This document shows positions 15,649-23,346 of a stretch of 53,523 nt of DNA, in pieces. The position numbers were made by a program, and so were the translations under genes. A model generated the notes under the pieces. It was not told the DNA's origin. It ran no database searches and saw nothing but the letters and a program-made list of their open reading frames with translations. Each line of letters opens with the position of its first letter. Within the stretch, counting starts at the first letter, position 1. The DNA lies in assembly GCA_029055435.1 (NCBI GenBank), contig JAIDDH010000071.1, positions 1 to 53,523 on the forward strand. Direction: 5' to 3'. This DNA is from Acetatifactor sp. Lineage in GTDB: Bacteria > Bacillota > Clostridia > Lachnospirales > Lachnospiraceae.

Positions 15649-16449
15649 ATGGAATATCAAGTCGTATCCGCCGCCAATATTGCGGCTATGATTGTCACAC
15701 TGATAATTTGTCTGGGGCTGCCCGTAGGCCTCTGCATTTTCTGGAAGCTTAAAACCAAGGCGAAGCTCTCCGCGTTTTTTATCGGCTGCGGAACTTTTTT
15801 CCTGTTTGCTCTGATTCTGGAGCAGATATTGCATATTGTGGTGCTTTCGACCTTAGGGGAGCGGTTGACGGGCAATATCTGGTTGTATGCCATTTATGGC
15901 GGTCTGGCAGCAGGCCTCTTTGAAGAGACAGGGCGTTTTTTGGCGATGCGCTTTTGTATGTCAAAGAGCCTGAACAGGCAAAATGCGATTATGTACGGTA
16001 TCGGCCACGGCGGCATCGAGGCGATTCTAATCACAGGCATGACATATATCTCAAATCTGGTGTTGACGATTATGATCAACAGTGGCGGGCTGGATGCCAT
16101 GTTGGCGGTTATGGACGAGAGCACAGCCGCCGCTACTTACGAACAGCTCTCCCAGCTGTGGGAGCTTGCGCCCAGTGCATTTCTGATGGCAGGGGTGGAG
16201 CGTATATCGGCAATTACACTGCACATCGCTCTGTCCTGGCTGGTCTACCGCGCTGTCAAAGAGAAAAAGCCCGGGTTTTATGCGCTGGCGGTAGGCATTC
16301 ATTTTCTGGTCGATGCGGGTACGATTCTGTTGATACAGATCATCCCGGTTGAAGCGTTGGAGGGAATCCTTCTGGCGTTTGTCGCGGTGCTTATCATTTG
16401 TGTGATTAGAAATTACAGGCGGGAGGAGACGGCGGGGGACTTGATGTGA
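15649..16449 (+). CDS. YhfC-family intramembrane glutamic protease-like protein
   Basis: A 266-residue protein with seven or eight hydrophobic segments. The motifs F-E-E-T-G-R-F-L-A-M-R (about residues 92-102), G-I-G-H-G-G-I-E-A-I (about 119-128) and the membrane histidines in I-T-L-H-I-A-L-S and V-G-I-H-F-L-V-D-A-G match the YhfC family, related to CPBP/Rce1-type glutamic intramembrane proteases. The Glu and His residues are placed for catalysis within the membrane. Substrate is unknown; some relatives serve in bacteriocin immunity. A good AAGGAGG site precedes ATG 15649. It follows the peroxide operon after a short gap and may be co-transcribed. Confidence 0.8.
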   Translation: MEYQVVSAANIAAMIVTLIICLGLPVGLCIFWKLKTKAKLSAFFIGCGTFFLFALILEQILHIVVLSTLGERLTGNIWLYAIYGGLAAGLFEETGRFLAMRFCMSKSLNRQNAIMYGIGHGGIEAILITGMTYISNLVLTIMINSGGLDAMLAVMDESTAAATYEQLSQLWELAPSAFLMAGVERISAITLHIALSWLVYRAVKEKKPGFYALAVGIHFLVDAGTILLIQIIPVEALEGILLAFVAVLIICVIRNYRREETAGDLM

Positions 16450-16521
16450 AAGCAGTTATAATGGCATGATTTTATTACAATGTCAGTTACAGGAAAATTC
16501 CTTTATGGTAATTCCAGCTTA

Positions 16522-16740
16522 TTACAGTGTCTGATCCGAGTCAGAGGGAATATACTGGGCAATATCCTGTATCTGGCAGTGTAATATCCGACAGAGGTCA
16601 TTGATGGTGGTGGTGTTTAGGGGTTTATTCTTCCGCAACTTATCAATGATGGCGCTGGAAATATGATGCCTGTTAATCAGGGTATAAGTTGTCTCGTCGG
16701 ATTGTTTTAATGTATTCCAAAACGGTTCATAGCTAATCAT
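16522..16740 (-). CDS. Small Cro/CI-type helix-turn-helix protein
   Basis: A 72-residue DNA-binding protein on the reverse strand. It shows a compact HTH of the XRE/Cro type: Y-T-L-I-N-R-H-H-I-S-S-A-I-I-D-K-L-R-K-N, then N-T-T-T-I-N-D-L-C-R-I-L-H-C-Q-I-Q-D-I. Length and ending match the stand-alone HTH_26-like family. On the reverse strand AGAGGA precedes its ATG. It is convergent with the YhfC gene and divergent from the T7SS-like locus. The palindrome at 16897-16908 is a possible target; that link is inferred. Confidence 0.7.
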   Translation of the reverse strand: MISYEPFWNTLKQSDETTYTLINRHHISSAIIDKLRKNKPLNTTTINDLCRILHCQIQDIAQYIPSDSDQTL

Positions 16741-16895
16741 AAAATCCTCTTTTCTATCCTATACATCTACACACACGCGTTCTCCTTTTCTTAGCATTCT
16801 ATTTTTCCCAAATGGCATGGGGCCATTCTCGAAATTTCGGAATTTTTAATGGAAAAACCCCTTATTATAATCAATGGTATTTCATAACTTTATAC

Positions 16896-16924
16896 TTGAC
16901 TATAGTCATTAAAGTGACTATAAT
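16896..16924 (+). promoter_or_regulatory. Strong sigma-A promoter of the T7SS-like locus, overlapped by a palindrome
   Basis: TTGACT (16896-16901), a 17-base spacer and TATAAT (16919-16924). The perfect palindrome TGACTATAGTCA (16897-16908) covers the -35, and TGACTATAATGA (16915-16926) repeats it over the -10. A repressor bound there would block RNA polymerase. The HTH protein and the LytTR regulator are the nearest candidates. The rest of 16741-17010 holds only AT-rich DNA with a small ATGGC/GCCAT hairpin near 16813-16827. Confidence 0.75.
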
Positions 16925-17010
16925 GAGAGACAAATATGTGCGGAAATTCGACAAAAATTGAGGAAATGTAGTCAATAACGAAAGGTATCTCAGGAAACAG
17001 GACAAAAGAG

Positions 17011-17688
17011 ATGCGTGCAGTGATACTGGACAGTGACAAACAGAATATAAAATATCTGTCTGATTTCATAAGGGGTAAATACGATTACTGGGCCGTGAAT
17101 GCTTATGCCACAACTTTTGCACTTGCCACAGCGGTATATGATGAGTTTAAGGGTGATGTAGAGCTTCTTATAGTGTATGCGGACACAGATAGCAGCATTG
17201 ATCTGGCAAAGGATTTGCAAGAGTATTTCCCACACATCAGAATCATATTCTATTCTAATACAACCGATTGTGCAGAGAAAATATTCAGGGCGGTACCCAC
17301 CTTCTTTCTGCGTCTCCCCTTTCAGAAGGAAATTGTCGCAATGGCTCTTGAGAGAGTGCGAATGGCATGTGAGGAGGACATTGGAAGGACACTTACCATA
17401 CAGTCCAGAGGGCAGAAGCAGAGAATTCGTTTCTCTGCCATCAGATATATTGAAAGCTCCGGCAGAAAGATGTTTCTGTACACAGATGCTGGCGCTTTCG
17501 AGACTTATATGACGGTGGAGGATGCGCTCGGTAAACTTCCACCACAATTCATGCAATGTCATCGCAGCTATATCATAAATTCGGATAAAATAGAGAAATA
17601 CAGTGCGGATGGAATTCTACTCACAGGCAGGACGCTTGTTCCCATATCCAGATCATATCAAAAGAAAATAAAGGAAATTCTAGGCTAA
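17011..17688 (+). CDS. LytTR-family regulator with degenerate receiver domain
   Basis: A 225-residue protein. The C-terminal 100 residues are a LytTR DNA-binding domain: I-R-F-S-A-I-R-Y-I-E-S-S-G-R-K, then C-H-R-S-Y-I-I-N-S-D-K-I and the ending V-P-I-S-R-S-Y-Q-K-K-I-K. The N-terminal 115 residues look like a receiver fold, but the phospho-acceptor position reads E-L-L-I-V-Y-A-D instead of D-L-V-L-L-D, and the Lys of Y-L-L-K-P-F is lost (F-L-R-L-P-F). It is therefore probably not a phosphorylated response regulator. It is the first gene of the secretion locus, 33 bases before essC, and probably controls it. Confidence 0.85.
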   Translation: MRAVILDSDKQNIKYLSDFIRGKYDYWAVNAYATTFALATAVYDEFKGDVELLIVYADTDSSIDLAKDLQEYFPHIRIIFYSNTTDCAEKIFRAVPTFFLRLPFQKEIVAMALERVRMACEEDIGRTLTIQSRGQKQRIRFSAIRYIESSGRKMFLYTDAGAFETYMTVEDALGKLPPQFMQCHRSYIINSDKIEKYSADGILLTGRTLVPISRSYQKKIKEILG

Positions 17689-17721
17689 TATCATCTATAT
17701 GACATAAAAAGGAGCAGAGAA

Positions 17722-20700
17722 ATGCTGGTAACCTTAATCGGAGAACAAAAGATATTCAGTATCCACCTTCCCGAAAAGATAGCGGGAAAGTATTGGATTG
17801 TGGATGATGAAAAGGGAATGAACAACAACAGGATACTGGCAATAGAGGCTGACGATGCGGGAGACAAATGGGTCGTAAAAGCCGACAGACAGTTAAAACT
17901 ATATGGCGAAAGTCAGACAGAAACAAAGCAGCTTGAGCTGGAGGAAGGGAAACTGTACCAGATGTCTTTTGTCCAGGATGCGCAGAGGACATTCTTGTTT
18001 GCGGAAGCCTTTACCGAGGACAGGGGTATCTATAAAAAGTATGTGGCCACTCAGAATGTGGTTTTGAGCATTGGGAGGGAAAATGACAATAATATAGTTA
18101 TTTCCAATCCCTATGTATCTGCTCACCATGGGACCCTGTCCTTTGTCAACGGGACATGGGTGTTATGCGACAATAATTCCACAAACGGTACTTATGTGAA
18201 TAGACATAGAGTCATTGGACAGGTCGTTCTAAATGTCGGGGATACAGTGTTCATTCTCGGTTTTAAGTTTGTGGTAGGCGGTAATTTTATCTCCATGAAC
18301 AATCCTGATAAAAGCGTCAGAATCAACACAGACCTTCTCTCCGAATTCAACAAGAAAGAGTATGTGGATGATGAGACCATAGATTTGGAGGAGGATTCTT
18401 ATTACTATCGTTCTCCCAGATTTGTGCGGGAGATCACACCCCTTGAGCTTCAGGTGGATTCGCCCACAAGGCAGGAAGACAGGGAAAATACGCCGCTTCT
18501 GCTCACTCTGGGGCCCTCTCTCATCATGGGTGTCGCGTCCTTCTCAGTAGGCATATTTTCTATTGTGAATGCCACGAAGAGCGGAGGAAGCATACTTAAT
18601 ACAATCCCAACCATGATAACTTCTATATCCATGCTTTTAGGTATGATATTATTTCCCGTGATTATGCGCAAACGTGAAAAAAAGCGGAGTGTGGAGAGAG
18701 AAGTTGACAGGAGAGAGAAATATTTAAAATATCTAAACAATCTCAGGCAGGAGATACACACTAATATTACGATACAGGAAGAGTTGTTGAACGAAAACAA
18801 TCCGTCCATCATGGAACTGACAGCACAAAATGATTTCTGGGAGAGGAAATTGTGGGGCAAGACATCTGCCCGAAATGATTTCCTATATTTGCGTTTCGGC
18901 GCAGGGAATATGCCGATGTATGCGGATATCAAATTTCCGGATGACAGATTTTCCATTGATGATGACACTCTGAGGGACAGCCTTCTGGCATTTCAGAGAG
19001 AAGAAAGGCTTCTTATAAATGTTCCAGTGGGAGTCTCGCTCCTAAAAAGCAGGGTGCTGGGAATTGTGGGAGATAAAAACGGAGTGCATAATCTCTTGAA
19101 TAATATACTGATGCAGCTTATGCTGCTTCATAGTTATGATGAGGTCAAGCTTATCTGCATGTATGAAAAGCGTGATGAGAAGTATTTGTCTTTTGTCAGA
19201 TATGCGCAGCATATCTGGGATAATGAGGAAAAGAAAAGATTTCTGGCCTTTACGGAGGACAATCTGCGAGAACTGTCCATAGAAATCAATAAGATTATCA
19301 TGGAGCGGAGGGAGACAGCTGCCGCTGATAGGCAGGAGGAAATATTTCCGCACTATATCATTATCTCTACAAGTAAGGTATTATCGAACAAATGTGCTTT
19401 CCTTACAGATGTGCTGCAGAGCGAAAGTCTTAAGGGTTTCAGCGTGATATGTGCATATGACGAAATGAAAAGTCTTCCCAAGGAATGCGGCGCAGTGGTG
19501 TGGGTGAACGGTAATCAGGGACTTATGTATGATACCGCCTCAAACAGCAGTGATAATGTGAACTTTTCACAGGATATTATTCCTGTAAGCTATGCGCAGC
19601 AGATGACACGGAACATGGCGGACAGGCGGCTTGACCTGAATCAGGGCAGGTACGCTTTGCCGGAGATGCTGACCTTCATGGATATGTTTGGGGTGGGCAA
19701 GTATGAGCATTTGAACATACCCCAGAGATGGAAGAATAATAATCCGGTAAAGACCCTGCAGACACCGATTGGCGTGGATACCAACGGCGAGACTTTCTAT
19801 TTAGACTTGCACGAGAAATTTCATGGACCTCATGGTTTGGTGGCAGGTATGACAGGTTCAGGTAAATCAGAGTTTATCATAACCTACATATTGTCGATGG
19901 CTGTAAATTATCACCCTGACGAGGTGGCATTTGTTCTGATTGATTATAAGGGCGGCGGTCTCACAGGAGCATTTGAGAATGAGCATTATAGGCTTCCTCA
20001 TCTGGCAGGTACCATTACCAATCTTGATGGAGGAGCAATCATGCGCTCAATTCTTTCAATCAAGAGCGAGCTCAGGAGAAGACAGGCAATCTTTAACCAT
20101 GCCAGGGATATTGCAAATGAAGGAACCATGGATATATATAAGTACCAGAAGATGTATAGGGATGGTCAGGTGGATGAACCGTTGCCCCACCTTTTCATTA
20201 TTTCAGACGAGTTTGCAGAGTTAAAGGGTCAACAGCCTGAGTTTATGGATCAACTGATATCCACGGCGAGAATCGGAAGAAGCCTTGGTGTGCATCTGAT
20301 ACTTGCGACACAGAAGCCAAGCGGCGTGGTAAACGAGCAGATATGGGCGAATTCCAAGTTTAAGATTTGTCTGAAGGTACAGGACAGGGCGGATAGCAAT
20401 GATATGTTGAAACGCCCGGATGCTGCAGAAATTTCCGAAACCGGACGTTTTTACCTTCAGGTCGGTTACAACGAGCTCTTTGAACTGGGGCAGTCAGCAT
20501 GGGCAGGAGCTGCCTATATGGATATGGACAAGTCGGGTCAGGAGCCGGATGGATGTATGGATGTACTGGACGAGCTGGGGAATGTGATGGACAGGATCAA
20601 GGGCAAAAAATCTGTGTTGGTACAGAATAATGGCAGACAGATTGTCAGAATTATGGAATACCTTGACAGATTGGCAAAGGATGAAAATATCAGCGAACGT

Positions 20701-22326
20701 CAGCTGTGGCTGCCTGAGATACCGGAAGATATCCGACTGGATGAATTGACTGAAAAATATTCCTATAGAGCTGTAGAGGGAAATGGCTTGAAGGCAGTGA
20801 TAGGTGAATTAGATGATCCATATACCCAGAGTCAGAGACTGCTTGATGTGAACTTTGCTGAGGCAGGCAATGTGCTGATATACGGAGCTTCAGGTTCGGG
20901 CAAGGAAATGATGCTCAATGCGATACTGTACTCATTATACAAGGCTTATACACCTTCCGAGCTCAATGCATATATTATGGATTTTGGCGCTGAGACAATG
21001 AAAATGTATGAGAGCGCACCACATACCGGAAGTGTCATGATAGATGGCGAAGATGAAAAGATACATAGTTTTATAGGCATGATTGACAAAGAGGTGAGGT
21101 ATCGTAAGAAGCTTTTTGCAGAGTTTGGCGGCGATATGGACAGGTATAATGCATCGGAGAATGACAGGGTTCCTTATATCCTTATCGTTGTAAATAACTA
21201 TTCCCATTTCTATGAAAGCTATGAGAAATATGAGGATATTATGATTACTCTCACCAGAGAATGTCCCAAGTATGGAATATATTTTGTTCTCACGGCAAAC
21301 AACACAATGGCTGTGAGATACCGAATGCTTCAAAATTTCCGTCAAATGTATGTTATGCAGATGAATGATAAGGCAGATTATGCTTCCATATTGGGAAATA
21401 CAGGAGGAGTTATTCCACCGGAGGTAAAAGGAAGGGGTATCCTAAAAGCAGATGAGACCTATGTATTCCAGACGGCACGCATAGTCGGAGAGGATGAAGA
21501 CCTGTTGAGTTTTATCAAGCAGTTTGCGGCGGAACTGACACAGCGGGCAGAGGGAGTAATTGCAAAACAGGTTCCCGTTGTGCCCAAGTTTATTTCAGGA
21601 CTGGATGCCGCTAATAACATGAACTCCTTTGAGCAGCTGCCTTTAGGTATAAGCTATTCAAGCTATAATTATGTGAAAGCAAATGCTGTTGAAAAAAATG
21701 TCTTGTTGGTAATCTCGGAAGATGGACAAGATGCATTAAACTATGCAGGAGGTATTATCGAGACAGTATCAGCTGTGGCGGACATACGGACGATTGTATT
21801 CAACGGCGGCAAGGAGCTTGGCGAATTGCTGGATGTTGCATATGAGAAGATTGACGGAGACTACGAAAACAAGATTATTGAATTGTTCAATACTTGCGTG
21901 CTCAGAAACAATAATTATAAGGACACGAACGGGCATCCGACAGTGGACATGATGCCGATGCTGGTGGTTTTCAATGGTTATGAAAAGATTAAAGATAATC
22001 TGTCTAAGGATGGAAGGGATAAGTTGATTACTATTCTTGACAGAGTTGAAGGTTTCTGCAATATACACTTTGTTGTGTGTGACGGCTACCGGGCTGTAAA
22101 TCAGTATTATATGGACGACTGGGTGGGCAATCGTTGTGGCGGCGAGGGAGTCTGGGTAGGAAACGGAATAGAAGATCAGATGCGTCTGACCATAACCAGA
22201 AAGACAAAGGAGCTGAGGAGGGAAATCGATTCAAGAACAGGATTTTATGTGGCTGGCGGATATGCAAGACTTATGAGGCTTGTAATGCCATCCAAACTTG
22301 AAGGGGTAATTGACGATGAAGAATAA
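17722..22326 (+). CDS. essC: EssC-like T7SS motor ATPase (FHA plus FtsK/SpoIIIE domains)
   Basis: A 1534-residue membrane ATPase. Residues 1-95 form a divergent FHA-like domain. Residues about 108-195 form a canonical FHA (L-S-I-G-R-E, V-S-A-H-H-G, N-S-T-N-G-T-Y-V-N). Two membrane helices at about 258-312 follow, then three FtsK/SpoIIIE modules. Module 1 is complete: Walker A G-M-T-G-S-G-K-S near 710 and Walker B L-F-I-I-S-D-E-F near 822. Module 2 has a P-loop (Y-G-A-S-G-S-G-K) near 1053, but its Walker B lacks an acidic residue (I-L-I-V-V-N-N-Y). Module 3 lacks a P-loop. This is the layout of EssC/YukB, which recruits and drives WXG100 substrates through the membrane. Intact FHA suggests it reads phospho-threonine. 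Confidence 0.95.
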   Translation: MLVTLIGEQKIFSIHLPEKIAGKYWIVDDEKGMNNNRILAIEADDAGDKWVVKADRQLKLYGESQTETKQLELEEGKLYQMSFVQDAQRTFLFAEAFTEDRGIYKKYVATQNVVLSIGRENDNNIVISNPYVSAHHGTLSFVNGTWVLCDNNSTNGTYVNRHRVIGQVVLNVGDTVFILGFKFVVGGNFISMNNPDKSVRINTDLLSEFNKKEYVDDETIDLEEDSYYYRSPRFVREITPLELQVDSPTRQEDRENTPLLLTLGPSLIMGVASFSVGIFSIVNATKSGGSILNTIPTMITSISMLLGMILFPVIMRKREKKRSVEREVDRREKYLKYLNNLRQEIHTNITIQEELLNENNPSIMELTAQNDFWERKLWGKTSARNDFLYLRFGAGNMPMYADIKFPDDRFSIDDDTLRDSLLAFQREERLLINVPVGVSLLKSRVLGIVGDKNGVHNLLNNILMQLMLLHSYDEVKLICMYEKRDEKYLSFVRYAQHIWDNEEKKRFLAFTEDNLRELSIEINKIIMERRETAAADRQEEIFPHYIIISTSKVLSNKCAFLTDVLQSESLKGFSVICAYDEMKSLPKECGAVVWVNGNQGLMYDTASNSSDNVNFSQDIIPVSYAQQMTRNMADRRLDLNQGRYALPEMLTFMDMFGVGKYEHLNIPQRWKNNNPVKTLQTPIGVDTNGETFYLDLHEKFHGPHGLVAGMTGSGKSEFIITYILSMAVNYHPDEVAFVLIDYKGGGLTGAFENEHYRLPHLAGTITNLDGGAIMRSILSIKSELRRRQAIFNHARDIANEGTMDIYKYQKMYRDGQVDEPLPHLFIISDEFAELKGQQPEFMDQLISTARIGRSLGVHLILATQKPSGVVNEQIWANSKFKICLKVQDRADSNDMLKRPDAAEISETGRFYLQVGYNELFELGQSAWAGAAYMDMDKSGQEPDGCMDVLDELGNVMDRIKGKKSVLVQNNGRQIVRIMEYLDRLAKDENISERQLWLPEIPEDIRLDELTEKYSYRAVEGNGLKAVIGELDDPYTQSQRLLDVNFAEAGNVLIYGASGSGKEMMLNAILYSLYKAYTPSELNAYIMDFGAETMKMYESAPHTGSVMIDGEDEKIHSFIGMIDKEVRYRKKLFAEFGGDMDRYNASENDRVPYILIVVNNYSHFYESYEKYEDIMITLTRECPKYGIYFVLTANNTMAVRYRMLQNFRQMYVMQMNDKADYASILGNTGGVIPPEVKGRGILKADETYVFQTARIVGEDEDLLSFIKQFAAELTQRAEGVIAKQVPVVPKFISGLDAANNMNSFEQLPLGISYSSYNYVKANAVEKNVLLVISEDGQDALNYAGGIIETVSAVADIRTIVFNGGKELGELLDVAYEKIDGDYENKIIELFNTCVLRNNNYKDTNGHPTVDMMPMLVVFNGYEKIKDNLSKDGRDKLITILDRVEGFCNIHFVVCDGYRAVNQYYMDDWVGNRCGGEGVWVGNGIEDQMRLTITRKTKELRREIDSRTGFYVAGGYARLMRLVMPSKLEGVIDDEE

Positions 22327-22567
22327 GATTTTATTGGAAGTCTGCCTGCCAGCGGCAGAGAAGAGCTTTGATATCAGGGTTCCACGACAGCTCAAGGTAG
22401 CACATGTGACAGCTATGCTCGTGGAGTTCTTAAAGAAGCAGGACGCAGAGTATATTCCCACAAATGAAAGTGTGTTATGCGATATGGAGAACGGCAGAGC
22501 CATTGACTCCAATGCGTTCATTGATCATGTGGGACTTCATAACGGTTCAAAAGTCATGCTTGTATAA
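22316..22567 (+). CDS. esaB: EsaB/YukD-like ubiquitin-fold T7SS protein
   Basis: An 83-residue protein of ubiquitin-like fold: L-L-E-V-C-L-P-A-A-E-K-S-F-D-I-R-V-P at the N-terminus and H-N-G-S-K-V-M-L-V at the end, as in YukD/EsaB. ATG 22316 overlaps the essC stop and has AAGGGG nine bases upstream; a TTG at 22310 is too close to the site. EsaB proteins are small cytoplasmic T7SS components, and their place next to EssC is conserved. The acidic insert Q-D-A-E-Y-I-P-T-N-E is ordinary for the family. Confidence 0.85.
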   Translation: MKNKILLEVCLPAAEKSFDIRVPRQLKVAHVTAMLVEFLKKQDAEYIPTNESVLCDMENGRAIDSNAFIDHVGLHNGSKVMLV

Positions 22568-22607
22568 CGGTAGTCAGTTACATAAAAACAGCAGTTTGTT
22601 ACATCCG

Positions 22608-22637
22608 TTACAATTTGCGGAAGATGTCAGTTATTAT
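22608..22637 (+). promoter_or_regulatory. Candidate internal promoter before the WXG100 genes
   Basis: TTACAA (22608-22613) and TATTAT (22632-22637) with an 18-base spacer lie in a 107-base gap. It would allow the secreted proteins to be made in excess of the ATPase. The match is moderate. Confidence 0.4.
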
Positions 22638-22674
22638 GTTAGAAATAAATTACACATAAAGGAGGAAGATCAAG

Positions 22675-22977
22675 ATGGAAAGTATTCAGGTAACACCGGC
22701 TAATCTGAGAAAGGCGGCAGGAGAGGTAGAAACACTCGCAAGTACTTACAAAAAGCAATATGGCGAGCTTTTTGGTTTGGTTGAGACCTTTACCACAACA
22801 GATTATCAGGGTAAGGATGCCAAGGAATTCTGTGCAAAGGTCAAGGATTTTGAGGATGATTTCATGAAGATGAAGAGTCTGATGGATGAGTATGCACAGT
22901 TCTTAAAGAAGGCGGCTGACGAGTATGAGAGAAATCAGGAGAACCTGAGCAGCCAGATTGCAAGCTTGCAGAGCTAA
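22675..22977 (+). CDS. esxA: WXG100-family secreted protein (EsxA-like), YxG variant
   Basis: A 100-residue helical hairpin protein. The turn motif is D-Y-Q-G-K-D-A in place of W-x-G, and flanking heptads (L-R-K-A-A-G-E-V-E-T-L-A and F-M-K-M-K-S-L-M-D-E-Y) make the two helices. Length and charge fit WXG100 proteins, which leave the cell as dimers through EssC. A C-terminal Y-x-x-x-[DE] type signal is visible as Y-E-R-N-Q-E near residue 87. AAAGGAGG precedes ATG 22675. The next gene is a second WXG100 protein, so they may pair. Confidence 0.85.
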   Translation: MESIQVTPANLRKAAGEVETLASTYKKQYGELFGLVETFTTTDYQGKDAKEFCAKVKDFEDDFMKMKSLMDEYAQFLKKAADEYERNQENLSSQIASLQS

Positions 22978-23017
22978 TGTCACAGTATATTGATAAATAA
23001 GAAAAGGAGAATAAATC

Positions 23018-23323
23018 ATGGCAGACAATGGACAGATTATTATAAATTATGGAAAATTTGACGGTCACGCAGACAGTATTGACCAGAAGAATAAAGAGAT
23101 GCGCAAGACACTTGATGATATTCAGGCAAAGATAAACAGTTTGAAGGGAGACTACGAGAGTAATTCTGCGGAGACAATCAGACAGAAGATTACGAATATG
23201 AGTAGCAGATTTGAAAGTTATCAGCAGGTTGTGAACAGCTATGTAAAGTTTATCAGGAATGCGGCTTCTCAGTCCAAGAATATAGAGGGTACGATTAACA
23301 GTAATGCCAGTCAATTTAAATAA
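23018..23323 (+). CDS. WXG100-family secreted protein, second copy
   Basis: A 101-residue helical protein. The central turn is L-K-G-D-Y-E-S-N-S-A-E-T-I, where the W-x-G is replaced by Y-E-S; the long amphipathic helices before and after (H-A-D-S-I-D-Q-K-N-K-E-M and M-S-S-R-F-E-S-Y-Q-Q-V-V) are typical. It lacks a signal peptide and a membrane segment. AAAGGAG precedes ATG 23018. It is 40 bases after the first WXG100 gene and is the likely dimer partner or parallel substrate. Confidence 0.8.
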   Translation: MADNGQIIINYGKFDGHADSIDQKNKEMRKTLDDIQAKINSLKGDYESNSAETIRQKITNMSSRFESYQQVVNSYVKFIRNAASQSKNIEGTINSNASQFK

Positions 23324-23346
23324 ATGGCCGGAGCGTGGGAGATATT

